A DNA stretch of 64,000 nt from Bacillota bacterium (GCA_023411555.1 JAEYOQ010000002.1:1-64000); one strand, 5' to 3'; numbered from the stretch's first letter, positions 37,457 to 46,722 are shown. Numbers and translations: made by a program. Notes: generated by a model from the letters alone, not told the origin.

Positions 37457-37542
37457 ATACCTGCCCTTTGTGATAGTTTGTGCCGAGGAAGACGCAGGCA
37501 CAAACTACGAGGTGTGAAAATTGCTTTTTATTTTCACACTAA
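37457..37542. repeat. Composite hairpin repeat, copy 2
   Basis: This 86-bp unit is nearly identical to the flanks of copy 1 but has a short loop in place of the nested palindrome. Hairpin one is TAGTTTGTGCC / GGCACAAACTA; hairpin two is GTGTGAAAAT / ATTTTCACAC. A diverged relative lies at 57254-57310. The 37230-37594 gap contains nothing else I can support. Confidence 0.75.
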
Positions 37543-37594
37543 TAACTTATGTAATTATATTTATTTTGTGAATCCTATGCGATAATAAAGCCGA

Positions 37595-40150
37595 TTAAAA
37601 AACTGTGGTTTTATTAATTAACTCTTGAAATAATGCTTCATATTCCTTCACATTTTGGTGCATATCAAAATGCTCCTTGGCAAATTCTCTACATTTGGCT
37701 GAATAATGCTCTTTCGTATTGATTCTTATCTGCTCTACTCCATAATGTATCTCCTGCAGTGTATTCTCTTTGGTGACATATCCGCAGCCATCGCCAACCA
37801 GCTCCGGCAATGCAGTAGAATTATATACAACCGCTGGTGTGCCGCAGCCAATGGCCTCCGCCACAACCTTTCCGAAGGATTCCTCCAGAGAGAAAGATAC
37901 TAGAACATCACTCATGGAATAATAACTTGCCAACTCAGTACTGTCATGAGTAAGAGGCAGTGAGATGATATTGGAGGGCAAGGAATAATTAGGGGCCATA
38001 TCTCCGATGAGGATGATCTTACTATTTTCTGAAATAAGGTTTGATAAACGGATAAAATCCTGTAGCCCTTTAGAGACTCCCCATACGGCTGCAACACCAA
38101 GAATAATAAAGGCATGCTCCATTCCTAAGCTTTGTCGCAGTTTAAGTCCATCACAGGGTTTAAATACCTCTAGATTCACCCAATTATAGATTCTGGTTAC
38201 ACGAGTGGCCTTTGATAGAATCGATTTCTCTGCTTCCTTCCTTATCCAGTCTGAGACACCAACCACTGCCCATTGATCCAGTTTATTAAAATAATGCTTT
38301 TTATCCCGCCACATCTTTTCCGATCGATCAAAGAACCAGGTCGTCGAAGTATTTATATTATTCGGGCAACGATAGCATCCGGTCTGCCATTGATAGCATT
38401 GATTCGTGACATAATGGAAGCATCTACCGGTATAAAACCAGCAGTCATGCAGGGTCAGAACGGTTGCGATCTTACTTCTTCCAAGAAAGCACAAAAGCAG
38501 CTTTAGATTGATATAATTACTGTGCAAATTACGCAAAAGAACAATATCGGGATGTATTGACCTAATATAGAGAATTAAGCGCAGAGTGGCTAATACAGAA
38601 TAATATGCCTGTAGCCCAGTGACTCTGGAGCATAAGGCATGGAGCTTTCTATCCAGATAATTACCAATACGATAGGTATAGGGTCCGGAAGCTTCACCTA
38701 TGGCATAAGCAATATAAGCCTCATGTCCCAGTTCCTTCAGCTCTTGTGCCATTTCCTTGGTAGTTCTTCCGGTACTTAAGATGCCATTTACCGCATTGAT
38801 TTGCAGAACCTTCATACTGATCCTACCTGCTGCCAAAGACCTCGGATTAGCGCGGCAACCCCTTTCACAAATATTCACCATATCCTGATATAATTTCTCT
38901 CTGACCGTAGCCCTCCTGTGAAAATATCGTCCACATAACCAGGCTTTTTCCTGATATTGATATAAAATCTTTGGCTTTAATGCAATCCTTCTTAAACCGG
39001 GATATATATTCTCGAAACTACTGATGCATATGGCAGCAGTCTTACCCTTCAGGTATTGATATCCCGCATGCTCGGGCGGGCATATTGCTACAACAGCACA
39101 GGAGCTGGATAGACAATCAATGATTTTCGTAGAAAAGGAGTACTTTGTTAGCCAACGGTTTTTTAAGTCAAAGGCCTCGACATGTAATGCGATGTCAGCC
39201 TCCTGATATATTTTCTTAAGCTCATTGGCGTCAGCCGGCGGCATCAGAAAGGAGTTTCTGCCGTCACTTAACTGTCTTCTTCTCCTTTTTGATATCCAAT
39301 CCTTCGTATAGATGTGTAAGACCATCTTGTTTTCCTTATGATTAATCTTCTCTAAGGCTGCTTTTATCTGTACTAAGGTCTTCCACCGATTACAATATAA
39401 TTTTCCGGCATAAACCAGTTTAATCGGTGTATGAACCTCTTTGTGAACAAAGTCTTCATTAAAATCACCGCATTTCATTAATACATCCGTATCAATATGA
39501 AATTGCTTCCGATATAGTTGTGCTTGTTTTTCAGAGAGCATATAATACTTGCGATACAAAGGTACGGTTTTTCGTAAATCCCTCCTGAGGCATAATCTTC
39601 TTAGCCAGTAAACAGGTGAAAAACGAAGTTGTTTTAGGGTATATTCGTCGTCTCCGGTAAAAGCAATCATTGGACAATCTATTAATTCGGATATCAATCT
39701 CTCGAATCTCAGCATTTTTCTAGAGGCAAGGCGCAGGGTGAAAATGATATCAGGACGAAAATCGCTGATGAATCGCTTGATCTCCTCCACATTATATTGA
39801 CCAGATAACCATATCCAGTCACGAAGCAACCGAACTGTCTCTGTTGAAATTAGCTTCATAAAAAAGTAGAAGGCTTTGTTTTCCTTTTCCGGAAACGAAT
39901 CCTCCTTACGTTTGCTATCCCTATTATATTCAAAGCCTCTGCCGGCTTTATAATGCTTTGCATATATGCTTTTGAATATCATCCGATCGGTAATCTGATA
40001 ATATTTATTGCAGCACTTATTATCCGGTATTCCCGAAGCCAGATAGATATGGGCAAGTTCACCGGGAAATCCTTCAAACCAGTTTGTGAGACCGTTATTT
40101 GTATATATTTTGTCATTCCAAACCTCATCGGTTAATAATAAAACCCTCAT
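37595..40150 (-). CDS. Fusion of two GT-B glycosyltransferases
   Basis: This 851-residue protein joins two complete enzymes. Residues 1-445 form a first glycosyltransferase (MRVLLLTDEVWND, KLVYAGKLYCNRW, KYSFSTKIIDCLSSSCAVVA). Residues 446-851 form a second GT4-type enzyme beginning exactly like a stand-alone gene (MKVLQINAVNGILSTGRTTK) and carrying the donor-site motif SLEESFGKVVAEAIGCGTPA. Codon 446 is an ATG (38815) with AGGTAGGA upstream, so internal initiation may also occur. The chosen start at 40150 has AAAGGGGTGG before it; the frame is open to 40177. The fusion suggests two consecutive sugar additions. Confidence 0.85.
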   Translation of the reverse strand: MRVLLLTDEVWNDKIYTNNGLTNWFEGFPGELAHIYLASGIPDNKCCNKYYQITDRMIFKSIYAKHYKAGRGFEYNRDSKRKEDSFPEKENKAFYFFMKLISTETVRLLRDWIWLSGQYNVEEIKRFISDFRPDIIFTLRLASRKMLRFERLISELIDCPMIAFTGDDEYTLKQLRFSPVYWLRRLCLRRDLRKTVPLYRKYYMLSEKQAQLYRKQFHIDTDVLMKCGDFNEDFVHKEVHTPIKLVYAGKLYCNRWKTLVQIKAALEKINHKENKMVLHIYTKDWISKRRRRQLSDGRNSFLMPPADANELKKIYQEADIALHVEAFDLKNRWLTKYSFSTKIIDCLSSSCAVVAICPPEHAGYQYLKGKTAAICISSFENIYPGLRRIALKPKILYQYQEKAWLCGRYFHRRATVREKLYQDMVNICERGCRANPRSLAAGRISMKVLQINAVNGILSTGRTTKEMAQELKELGHEAYIAYAIGEASGPYTYRIGNYLDRKLHALCSRVTGLQAYYSVLATLRLILYIRSIHPDIVLLRNLHSNYINLKLLLCFLGRSKIATVLTLHDCWFYTGRCFHYVTNQCYQWQTGCYRCPNNINTSTTWFFDRSEKMWRDKKHYFNKLDQWAVVGVSDWIRKEAEKSILSKATRVTRIYNWVNLEVFKPCDGLKLRQSLGMEHAFIILGVAAVWGVSKGLQDFIRLSNLISENSKIILIGDMAPNYSLPSNIISLPLTHDSTELASYYSMSDVLVSFSLEESFGKVVAEAIGCGTPAVVYNSTALPELVGDGCGYVTKENTLQEIHYGVEQIRINTKEHYSAKCREFAKEHFDMHQNVKEYEALFQELINKTTVF

Positions 40151-40202
40151 CCTACCACCCCTTTCCACATGAACCATAATAGCGTGTCAGCATGCTGACG
40201 CA

Positions 40203-41159
40203 CTATCTCCACTTTCTGATATGTAACCCATAGACGATCAATGAACATAAATCGGGAGCGATATGGAATAGGGACAGCATGACCTTATAGCGTAGAGGCG
40301 TGATCTTATTCTTCATAACTCTCTTATAAGCAGACTGAAATAGCTTCCTTATTCCCTTCTTATCATTCCGATTAAGAACATCTGTTTTGCACTTCATATA
40401 GACAAGCATCAAGGTAATGCAATAGTACTCCCAGGACAGCTCCAAAAGCTCCGGTTCCTTATCTTCAAAAAAGTGTATCCTGCTTTCCAGAATTTCGATA
40501 AAATCCGTCGATATATAATGCTGATCATTCCTTGTCATGCTATTTGGACTCTGGTAATAATAATATAGCTTTTTATCTGTGAATGCAGTTCGCTTTGCCT
40601 TGTAGAACAGCTTATAGGTTAAATCTTCATCTACAAAAAAGACATTCCTTGCCCGTTCTGCCTGGAAAAGGGATGCTTTATATAATCTCCCATAGAAATG
40701 TGCCTTTATTTTTCTTGACATAAATGCGTCGATTTTATCATAGACACTGATTCGACCCTTTGTGCTGACACGGCTAAAATCCTGATCTAGTCCATATACC
40801 AGAGAACAGGAGGAGATATCACAGTCATATTTTAGACTCATCATAAGCAGGTTTTTTATATAATCCTTACTGACAAAATCATCTCCGTCAATAAAGCTTA
40901 CATACTCCCCTGTCATATGATCCAGGCCGGTGTTCCAGGCTGAGAAGGCACCCTCATTTTCCTTATGAATCACTTTTATTCTTGAATCCAGAGCTGCATA
41001 ATTATCGCATATCTGAGGACATTTGTCCGGAGATCCATCATCAACCAGAATTATCTCCAGCTTGGAGTAGCTCTGATTTAGGATACTCATAATACACCGG
41101 CTTATATAAGCTTCTGCTCTGTATACCGCTACTATTATACTGATTCGTGGTCGTTTCAT
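40203..41159 (-). CDS. GT2-family glycosyltransferase
   Basis: This 318-residue GT-A enzyme has ISIIVAVYRAEAYISRC, LEIILVDDGSPDKCP and the metal motif VSFIDGDDFVS, followed by the basic C-terminal region common in EpsJ/WaaV-type transferases. The ATG overlaps the stop of the CapK-like gene by 4 bp. Confidence 0.9.
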   Translation of the reverse strand: MKRPRISIIVAVYRAEAYISRCIMSILNQSYSKLEIILVDDGSPDKCPQICDNYAALDSRIKVIHKENEGAFSAWNTGLDHMTGEYVSFIDGDDFVSKDYIKNLLMMSLKYDCDISSCSLVYGLDQDFSRVSTKGRISVYDKIDAFMSRKIKAHFYGRLYKASLFQAERARNVFFVDEDLTYKLFYKAKRTAFTDKKLYYYYQSPNSMTRNDQHYISTDFIEILESRIHFFEDKEPELLELSWEYYCITLMLVYMKCKTDVLNRNDKKGIRKLFQSAYKRVMKNKITPLRYKVMLSLFHIAPDLCSLIVYGLHIRKWR

Positions 41160-42562
41160 TCTCTCAATTCCTCCATACGGTTTATAATTAATCGGAACTT
41201 GCCACTTTTCTCACGTTCGATAGCACTCACCCTCTCAAAGGTAAACTCCATATCCTTGCCAAGGTAACTAATTAATTTATCCCGCAGTAGCTTTTGATCG
41301 GTCTCCAGACGGGCATCTTCTTTCATGACAACCTTAACCTGGATTCTTTGACGGTCCATCTGTATCAGTTGAAGCTGTTCGAAGCGATCGGGAAGCTCAG
41401 AGATTAACATAGACAAAGAAGACTGACCTATGTTACCTCTGGACTTCGTCCGCAGAACATCCGTTGTCCTTCCATCAATACCGCTAATGATAGGATGACA
41501 GGCTTGACACGGACACACCCTCTTCTCTGATTCCACAATATAATCTCCAATATCATAGCGGATTAAGGGTGTTCCATAGGAGAAAAAGCTTGTTACAATC
41601 AGCTTTACACCCCGCGTAGTTTCCAGATGCTCGAACACACCCGTATCTATGTTCTCATGATAGGCGCCGTATCTGCATTGCTTAATAAAGGGTGCTCCGT
41701 CATTGGATGCGTATTGATCCCTTAGTGGACAATGAAACACTTTCTCAATCATCTCCCGATGGATTGGCAACACAGTTTCCGAGGTTGTGAAGACGGCCTT
41801 TGGGGTAAAATTCAGAGTTATATGATTATCATGAATATATTTTGCAATCCTATAGATAGCAGATACAAACCCGTCAATTGCCTCCGGTCGATAAGCATTT
41901 AAGTTGTTTACGTAATGGATCATATTATTATTTATTAGATGATAGGTGGAATAATACCTCTGTTTTGAAATATAATTATCTCTCCAGTATATATGGTTAG
42001 AGGGCTCCTTCAGGATGATATTCTTCCCGGTAAACCTGGCACACCGCATCCGGTTAGCTTGAAAACCATATTCCAGCTTAAATGCATCAAGATATGCAAT
42101 CCGTTTTTGAAGATCACATCTCCTAATTAAAATTCGAATTGGAATTCCAGTAGTCCCACCGGTATGTAGTAAGATTCCTTTTCTGGCAGGTATGGTATAT
42201 ATCCTATTCAGATTTTCTTTAAAGACCTCCTTTGTTAATATCGGGAGCTTTCCTATATCCTCTACTGACCTGATTTCGGATATGTTAATACCCTTGTAAA
42301 ACTCTCTGTAAAACTCACTGTATTTTACTGCATACCGCAATAATCTGATGAATCTTTTATTTTGAAGCTCTCTGTTTCTTTTACAGGATGAATAATCCAC
42401 TTTACTGTATATTCTCAAATACCTTCGATAGGTTTTCCCGTATCGTTGAACATAGATTAATAATCCATATAAGGATACAGCAAGATTTTGCATAAATACA
42501 GGACATAGGGTGTATAGAAAAACCACTGCTTTCTTTATTTGCTTCATTAATCTCATTCCCAT
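41156..42562 (-). CDS. CapK/PaaK-like adenylate-forming enzyme
   Basis: This 468-residue protein is of the phenylacetate-CoA ligase-like family that recurs in capsule loci (CapK). Seen are the Thr/Gly-rich AMP-binding loop LLHTGGTTGIPIRI, the RYDIGDYI motif and a Cys pair CPCQAC. The function in capsules is unproven; it likely activates an acyl or amino group for sugar decoration. It is preceded by GAGG, and is coupled to the next transferase by a 4-bp overlap. Confidence 0.85.
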   Translation of the reverse strand: MGMRLMKQIKKAVVFLYTLCPVFMQNLAVSLYGLLIYVQRYGKTYRRYLRIYSKVDYSSCKRNRELQNKRFIRLLRYAVKYSEFYREFYKGINISEIRSVEDIGKLPILTKEVFKENLNRIYTIPARKGILLHTGGTTGIPIRILIRRCDLQKRIAYLDAFKLEYGFQANRMRCARFTGKNIILKEPSNHIYWRDNYISKQRYYSTYHLINNNMIHYVNNLNAYRPEAIDGFVSAIYRIAKYIHDNHITLNFTPKAVFTTSETVLPIHREMIEKVFHCPLRDQYASNDGAPFIKQCRYGAYHENIDTGVFEHLETTRGVKLIVTSFFSYGTPLIRYDIGDYIVESEKRVCPCQACHPIISGIDGRTTDVLRTKSRGNIGQSSLSMLISELPDRFEQLQLIQMDRQRIQVKVVMKEDARLETDQKLLRDKLISYLGKDMEFTFERVSAIEREKSGKFRLIINRMEELRE

Positions 42563-42590
42563 TCTGCCTCTTCAACAAGATAAGTGTTAT

Positions 42591-43697
42591 TTACAGCTTC
42601 ATGTTTTCAATAAATACTTGATTGATCAATCTGACATCATATTTCTCACAGCATAATTGGTAGGAATACTCTGACATGTTCATCTTCATATCCTTATTCT
42701 CTAATAGTAGGATTATTTTTTCTGCTAAGGCTTTCCCGTCCTTCGGGGGAATTAAAAAACCATTGTAACCATCAATCACTGTTTCACAGCAGCCCGGTGC
42801 AGTCGTGGTGATTATCGGACGACCTACGGCCTCTGCTTCTACTATACTGCGTCCATTTCCCTCATGATAGGAGGGCAGCACAAAGATAGAGCATTCCTCC
42901 AGATACGGCCTTACATCCTCGGCATATCCATAATAAATTACATGCCCCTTCTTAAGGATCGCTTCCAACTCCTCTGCCGTTAATGCTTCCGGATTCTCAT
43001 CCAGCCCTCCTACCAGTAGGAATTTCACCTTAGGATATTTACTTCGGACAAGCTCCGCTGCCTCCGCATATTCTCCAACTCCCTTAGACCATAATAGTCT
43101 GGCAGTCATGCAGACCGTATCTGTCTCAGGCATGCTACGTTTTGCAAAATACTCCATATCGACCCCGGAGCCACCCACAAGTACAGCCTGGTCGCGCTTG
43201 ACTAATCTCCACCGAAGCATCTTGGCTTGATCATCCCTGCTCATGAAGAATACCGAATCACACTTGCTATGAACAAGTTTAAAAAACGTGATTAAAAGGA
43301 TTCGAAGCAGAATATTCTTTATTCCACCACTGTAGAACACCACCTCCAGGCCAGTAACAAATACCACCTTATGGGGAACCCTGCATAGAATAGCAGCTAT
43401 GCCACCAAATACCACCGGCTTTGACATATAGAGAAAGCATAAATCCGGCCTCAATATCCGAAACACTCTGATATAATCCAGTATCATTCTAATGCTGTAG
43501 AATACATTGATATCAGTCCTGGTACCTGGAATACAATAATATGTGGCACCTAATTCATTGATTGTAGCCTCCATCTCCTCTGACGGTTCAACGGAAGTAC
43601 AGATAACCTCATGCCCCCTGCGTACCATTTCCTTAATCAGGCTACCGCGAAAATTGATCAGGGATTTTCCATAGCTTGCAGAAATTACTATTCTCAT
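42591..43697 (-). CDS. GT4-family glycosyltransferase (PglA/WbnH-like)
   Basis: This 368-residue GT-B enzyme has an N-terminal acceptor domain with MRIVISASYGKSLINFRG and VVFVTGLEVVFYS. Its C-terminal donor domain has FVLPSYHEGNGRSIVEAEAV and the EX7E pattern. Sequence feel is of the group that adds the second sugar to undecaprenyl-diphospho-amino sugars, consistent with its closeness to the initiating transferase. It overlaps the WbqC gene by 4 bp. Confidence 0.9.
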   Translation of the reverse strand: MRIVISASYGKSLINFRGSLIKEMVRRGHEVICTSVEPSEEMEATINELGATYYCIPGTRTDINVFYSIRMILDYIRVFRILRPDLCFLYMSKPVVFGGIAAILCRVPHKVVFVTGLEVVFYSGGIKNILLRILLITFFKLVHSKCDSVFFMSRDDQAKMLRWRLVKRDQAVLVGGSGVDMEYFAKRSMPETDTVCMTARLLWSKGVGEYAEAAELVRSKYPKVKFLLVGGLDENPEALTAEELEAILKKGHVIYYGYAEDVRPYLEECSIFVLPSYHEGNGRSIVEAEAVGRPIITTTAPGCCETVIDGYNGFLIPPKDGKALAEKIILLLENKDMKMNMSEYSYQLCCEKYDVRLINQVFIENMKL

Positions 43698-44404
43698 TCA
43701 TCCACGCATCCTTTTTCCTCAATTAAATTCCTCTCGACATAATCCCAATCAAAGCCACAATTGAATATATAGTCGATAACGGAAAGATCCGGTATAAAAT
43801 CATTAAATAGCTGAGGATACTCAAAGGAATGATAATCGGTATAACACAGCCTGACTCCTCGCTCTGTAAAGTGCTTCTCCTCCTGATAGGCTCTCGCTCC
43901 CGGACCTGATAAATAGGTTTCTGCCTTCAGTACTGTACAAATATCGATAATTCGTTCCTCTTTATGGGTATGTACCTCTAGATCCGAGGCCTTTACAAGC
44001 TTTGTTGTAAATCCAAAGCCCTTACAAATATATTCATTTATCACAATATTCATATCAGCTATGTTCTGATAGGTGCTTAGTAGTAGGTCAGAAAAGACCG
44101 GAAAGAATTCCTTAAAGTACTTGGCCTTACTATAATTGCTCTGGATTATCCCAAGATGCTTCTGCTTCCACAATAATTCATCCTTGGTTCTTGCCTGATT
44201 GATACTATCTTTAAAATGATATTCCACCGGGATTTTTATCCTCAGCTTTCCTTGCGGTGTCTTAAGATAATTCCAATGATGCATATTATTGTTCGAAAAC
44301 TGTGCATTGTCCAAAAAAACAAAGGTATTTGATTTTGCTATTCGATGAAAATACCCAAGGTAGGGTATATAATTGGGCTGATTAATCGAGACAATCATTG
44401 TCAC
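43694..44404 (-). CDS. WbqC-family protein
   Basis: This 236-residue protein has the family's start (MIVSINQPNYIPYLGYFHRI) and FVFLDNAQFSNN. WbqC proteins occur in O-antigen and capsule loci beside amino-sugar genes. Some are thought to act in acylation or glycine transfer, but no reaction is settled. Position between the initiating and second transferases is notable. Confidence 0.88.
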   Translation of the reverse strand: MTMIVSINQPNYIPYLGYFHRIAKSNTFVFLDNAQFSNNNMHHWNYLKTPQGKLRIKIPVEYHFKDSINQARTKDELLWKQKHLGIIQSNYSKAKYFKEFFPVFSDLLLSTYQNIADMNIVINEYICKGFGFTTKLVKASDLEVHTHKEERIIDICTVLKAETYLSGPGARAYQEEKHFTERGVRLCYTDYHSFEYPQLFNDFIPDLSVIDYIFNCGFDWDYVERNLIEEKGCVDE

Positions 44405-44435
44405 ACCAATTACCTCCGTTCTTTCCTATTTGCTA

Positions 44436-45038
44436 TTATGTCTGGGAATTGTAGATGTTCTTTTGCTTAATAACCACGATGATGATCTTATAAAATATAT
44501 ATAAATCCTTTAAAAAGGAGATATGATCGATGTATTCTGAGTCCAGTTTAAATTGCAGTTCTTTGGAGGCTGCTGCCCGGTGACTGACATCTACCAAGCA
44601 AAATAACCCCGGTGTTACCTTTAATCTCTTATGAAATAAAATCTGGTCCTTATATTGGTCATAGGCCTCGACTAATAAGGGCCGGGGACCGATGAAGCAC
44701 ATATCCCCTTTTAAGATATTGAATAACTGGGGAAGCTCATCCAAGCTCGTTTTCCTTAAGAAGGTGCCTACCCTGGTAATTCGTGGGTCACCCTCATAGG
44801 CATATCTTTTATCCTTCTGGTATGAGTTCATTTCCATAGTTCTGAACTTATATATCGTAAAGTGTACATGATTTCGACCAAGCCGCTTTTGTGTGAAAAG
44901 GATGGTTCCTCTGCTATCACACTTTATTATGATTGCGATGATCAGCATAACCGGCCATAGTAGTAGCAAGCCAAGGCCAGATAATATAATCCCAAGAGCT
45001 CTCTTTCCATATTTTCGATAGAGAATATGACGTCTCAC
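44436..45038 (-). CDS. Initiating monotopic phosphoglycosyltransferase
   Basis: This 200-residue enzyme transfers a sugar-1-phosphate to undecaprenyl phosphate and so starts the repeat unit. There is one re-entrant hydrophobic helix (about 14-38). Seen are KFRTM, the catalytic D100-E101 pair in SLDELPQLFNILKGDM, and IGPRP. The frame is open to an ATG at 45131 that would overlap the PIG-L gene by 89 bases. I prefer the GTG at 45036-45038, which has AGGAGGG nine bases upstream and gives the family's normal short N-terminus. Confidence 0.9.
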   Translation of the reverse strand: MRRHILYRKYGKRALGIILSGLGLLLLWPVMLIIAIIIKCDSRGTILFTQKRLGRNHVHFTIYKFRTMEMNSYQKDKRYAYEGDPRITRVGTFLRKTSLDELPQLFNILKGDMCFIGPRPLLVEAYDQYKDQILFHKRLKVTPGLFCLVDVSHRAAASKELQFKLDSEYIDHISFLKDLYIFYKIIIVVIKQKNIYNSQT

Positions 45039-45042
45039 CCGA

Positions 45043-45747
45043 TTACTCCCTCCTAAAGTCCTCTCTACGGAACACACTTTCGAAGGCTTCTGCATAACAA
45101 TATCCGGACTGACTGCCTCGATAAGCTGCAAGTCCCTTGATAGCTTCCATACTACGAGGATGCGGATACTCTCTCATCACACCGCGATATTGCTGCAATG
45201 CTTCTATTTTTTTATTCACACCATCCTCCCCTACCTCGATAAAGGTGTTTGGTGAAAACTGCGTCATAGAGCTATTCAACCCCCACTCTGTAGCAGACAG
45301 GATTTCCATAAAAAGCAATTCCTTGAGTGGGGAAATCTCTGGTCTACGCTGGAATAATCTTACTGCTGCCTGACATGCAATTGATGTATGATAATGATCA
45401 TTATTAAGGTCTATGGGGTGATGGGTGATTACAATCTCTGCGTTCGTTTCCACAATAGCATTTTCAATAAACTGAACCAGGCTTAAGTGTGGTACTGTAT
45501 TGAACTCTATATTGGGATAGGTTCCCCTTATAATTTTCTTAATACCCAAAAGCTCCGCCGCAAGGTTCATATCGCTGACTAAATCCTCCAGCTCAGGACG
45601 CGCCTTTCTTGCAGTTACCTCACCAGATAGTATACATATGCTTATACTGTTCCCTTCCTTAGCAAGCTTATAAATGGATGCTCCTGCACCCAAAACCTCA
45701 TCATCCGGATGAGCAACAACTACTAAATAATTCATATCGAAATTCAT
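45043..45747 (-). CDS. PIG-L family deacetylase
   Basis: This is a 234-residue zinc-dependent N-deacetylase (LmbE/PIG-L). Metal ligands appear in VVAHPDDEVLG (H13, D15-D16) and in THHPIDLNNDHYHTS. It removes acetyl from an amino sugar, either free, nucleotide-linked or lipid-linked. The frame is open to 45798; ATG 45747 or 45735 follow GGGGAGG and fit the family start. It lies upstream of the initiating transferase, so it may free an amino group for re-acylation by neighbours (WbqC, CapK-like, NeuD-like). Confidence 0.88.
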   Translation of the reverse strand: MNFDMNYLVVVAHPDDEVLGAGASIYKLAKEGNSISICILSGEVTARKARPELEDLVSDMNLAAELLGIKKIIRGTYPNIEFNTVPHLSLVQFIENAIVETNAEIVITHHPIDLNNDHYHTSIACQAAVRLFQRRPEISPLKELLFMEILSATEWGLNSSMTQFSPNTFIEVGEDGVNKKIEALQQYRGVMREYPHPRSMEAIKGLAAYRGSQSGYCYAEAFESVFRREDFRRE

Positions 45748-45828
45748 GCCTCCCCTAAGTGTCAGCTTATATTGGTGTGAATAAACTCTCATTAACATCT
45801 TATGATTTTATTATAGATAAGTTCTTCT

Positions 45829-46380
45829 CTAGCTTTTCAATTTTCTGGCTGGTACACCAACATAGGTGCCTTCCTCCGTTATACTTCTAATTACGACGGC
45901 TCCTGCTCCTATGATACATCGATCAGCAATGGTAAGATGATTAATTACCGTTGCTCCGGTACAAACCCACGAATTTTTACCAATCCTTACATCTCCGGCG
46001 ATATGTACCCCTGGTGAAATATGCGTATAATCTCCAATCCAATTATCATGGTCTACTGATGAACACGTATTTATAATAACCCCTTTTCCAATAGTAGAAT
46101 TACAGATAATGACCGCTCCGGCCATTACGATGGTCCCTGCTCCCAGAGTCACCTTCTGGTCGATAAAGGCACTCGGATGAATTAAAACCGGTATACTGGC
46201 CTTTTCCTTTTCTAGCTGCACTAGTATTTTTTCCCGTATATCATTGTCGCCGATGGCAACGAATAAATCGTAGTCGTCTTTAAAACGCAAAGCATCACTA
46301 AATTTGCCAATGATCTTAAAGTCCATTGGCTCCTGAAGTTCTGAATCGTTTAGAAAAGCAATATGACTCCATCTCTTCAT
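45829..46380 (-). CDS. NeuD/PglD-type sugar O/N-acyltransferase with damaged or unusual start
   Basis: From the first ATG this is 183 residues: a left-handed beta-helix acyltransferase with hexapeptide repeats (GAGTIVMAGAVI, DRCIIGAGAVVI) and the catalytic-type His in SSVDHDNWIG. It acetylates an amino sugar using acetyl-CoA. The family's N-terminal Rossmann motif is encoded in the same frame upstream (46381-46449: KLLILGAGGHGRVAAYVA). That part has no ATG, GTG or TTG, and a TGA lies just beyond. Either a 5' frameshift or a non-standard start is present; an SD-like AAGGAG precedes a GTG in another frame. Function is uncertain if only the ATG form is made. Confidence 0.7.
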   Translation of the reverse strand: MKRWSHIAFLNDSELQEPMDFKIIGKFSDALRFKDDYDLFVAIGDNDIREKILVQLEKEKASIPVLIHPSAFIDQKVTLGAGTIVMAGAVIICNSTIGKGVIINTCSSVDHDNWIGDYTHISPGVHIAGDVRIGKNSWVCTGATVINHLTIADRCIIGAGAVVIRSITEEGTYVGVPARKLKS

Positions 46381-46514
46381 GTTAACAGCAACATAAGCTG
46401 CTACTCTGCCATGGCCGCCTGCACCAAGAATAAGTAATTTATCTTTGTTTAACGTAGGCCTTCACTCTCCTTATCAATGAGAAGCGTGTGATGTTAATTG
46501 TTATTCCTACTGGT

Positions 46515-46520
46515 ATTATA
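46515..46520 (-). promoter_or_regulatory. Possible -10 box of the polysaccharide operon
   Basis: TATAAT on the minus strand lies about 65 bases before the first conserved codon of the NeuD-like gene. A weak TTGTAA stands 19 bp upstream. It is the best candidate for the main operon promoter, but poor. Confidence 0.3.
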
Positions 46521-46593
46521 TTGATCAAAAGTAATTCAGTTACAAAATAAGACTGCGATATAGTCTTTGATGAGCGCATTTTACTGCAAATAG

Positions 46594-46650
46594 ACAAAAA
46601 GAAGCCTTCATACCAAGTAAGAATTATCCTACTTCAGTATGAAGACTTCT
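46594..46650 (-). terminator. Terminator downstream of cobO
   Basis: The stem AGAAG-C-CTTCATAC / GTATGAAG-A-CTTCT has an inner AAGTA / TACTT pairing and is followed on the minus strand by TTTTTG. It separates the cobO unit from the polysaccharide operon. Confidence 0.7.
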
Positions 46651-46722
46651 CTATCTCTATAGAAAGGCCTTTTACCGGCATTCCTATTCATTCTATTATT
46701 TTGTCAGTGGAACTTCATCCTT

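Noticed and set aside
37230..37594. tRNA or CRISPR interpretation of the hairpin repeats
   Set aside because: There is no cloverleaf, CCA-type end or spacer pattern; only two unequal units are present.
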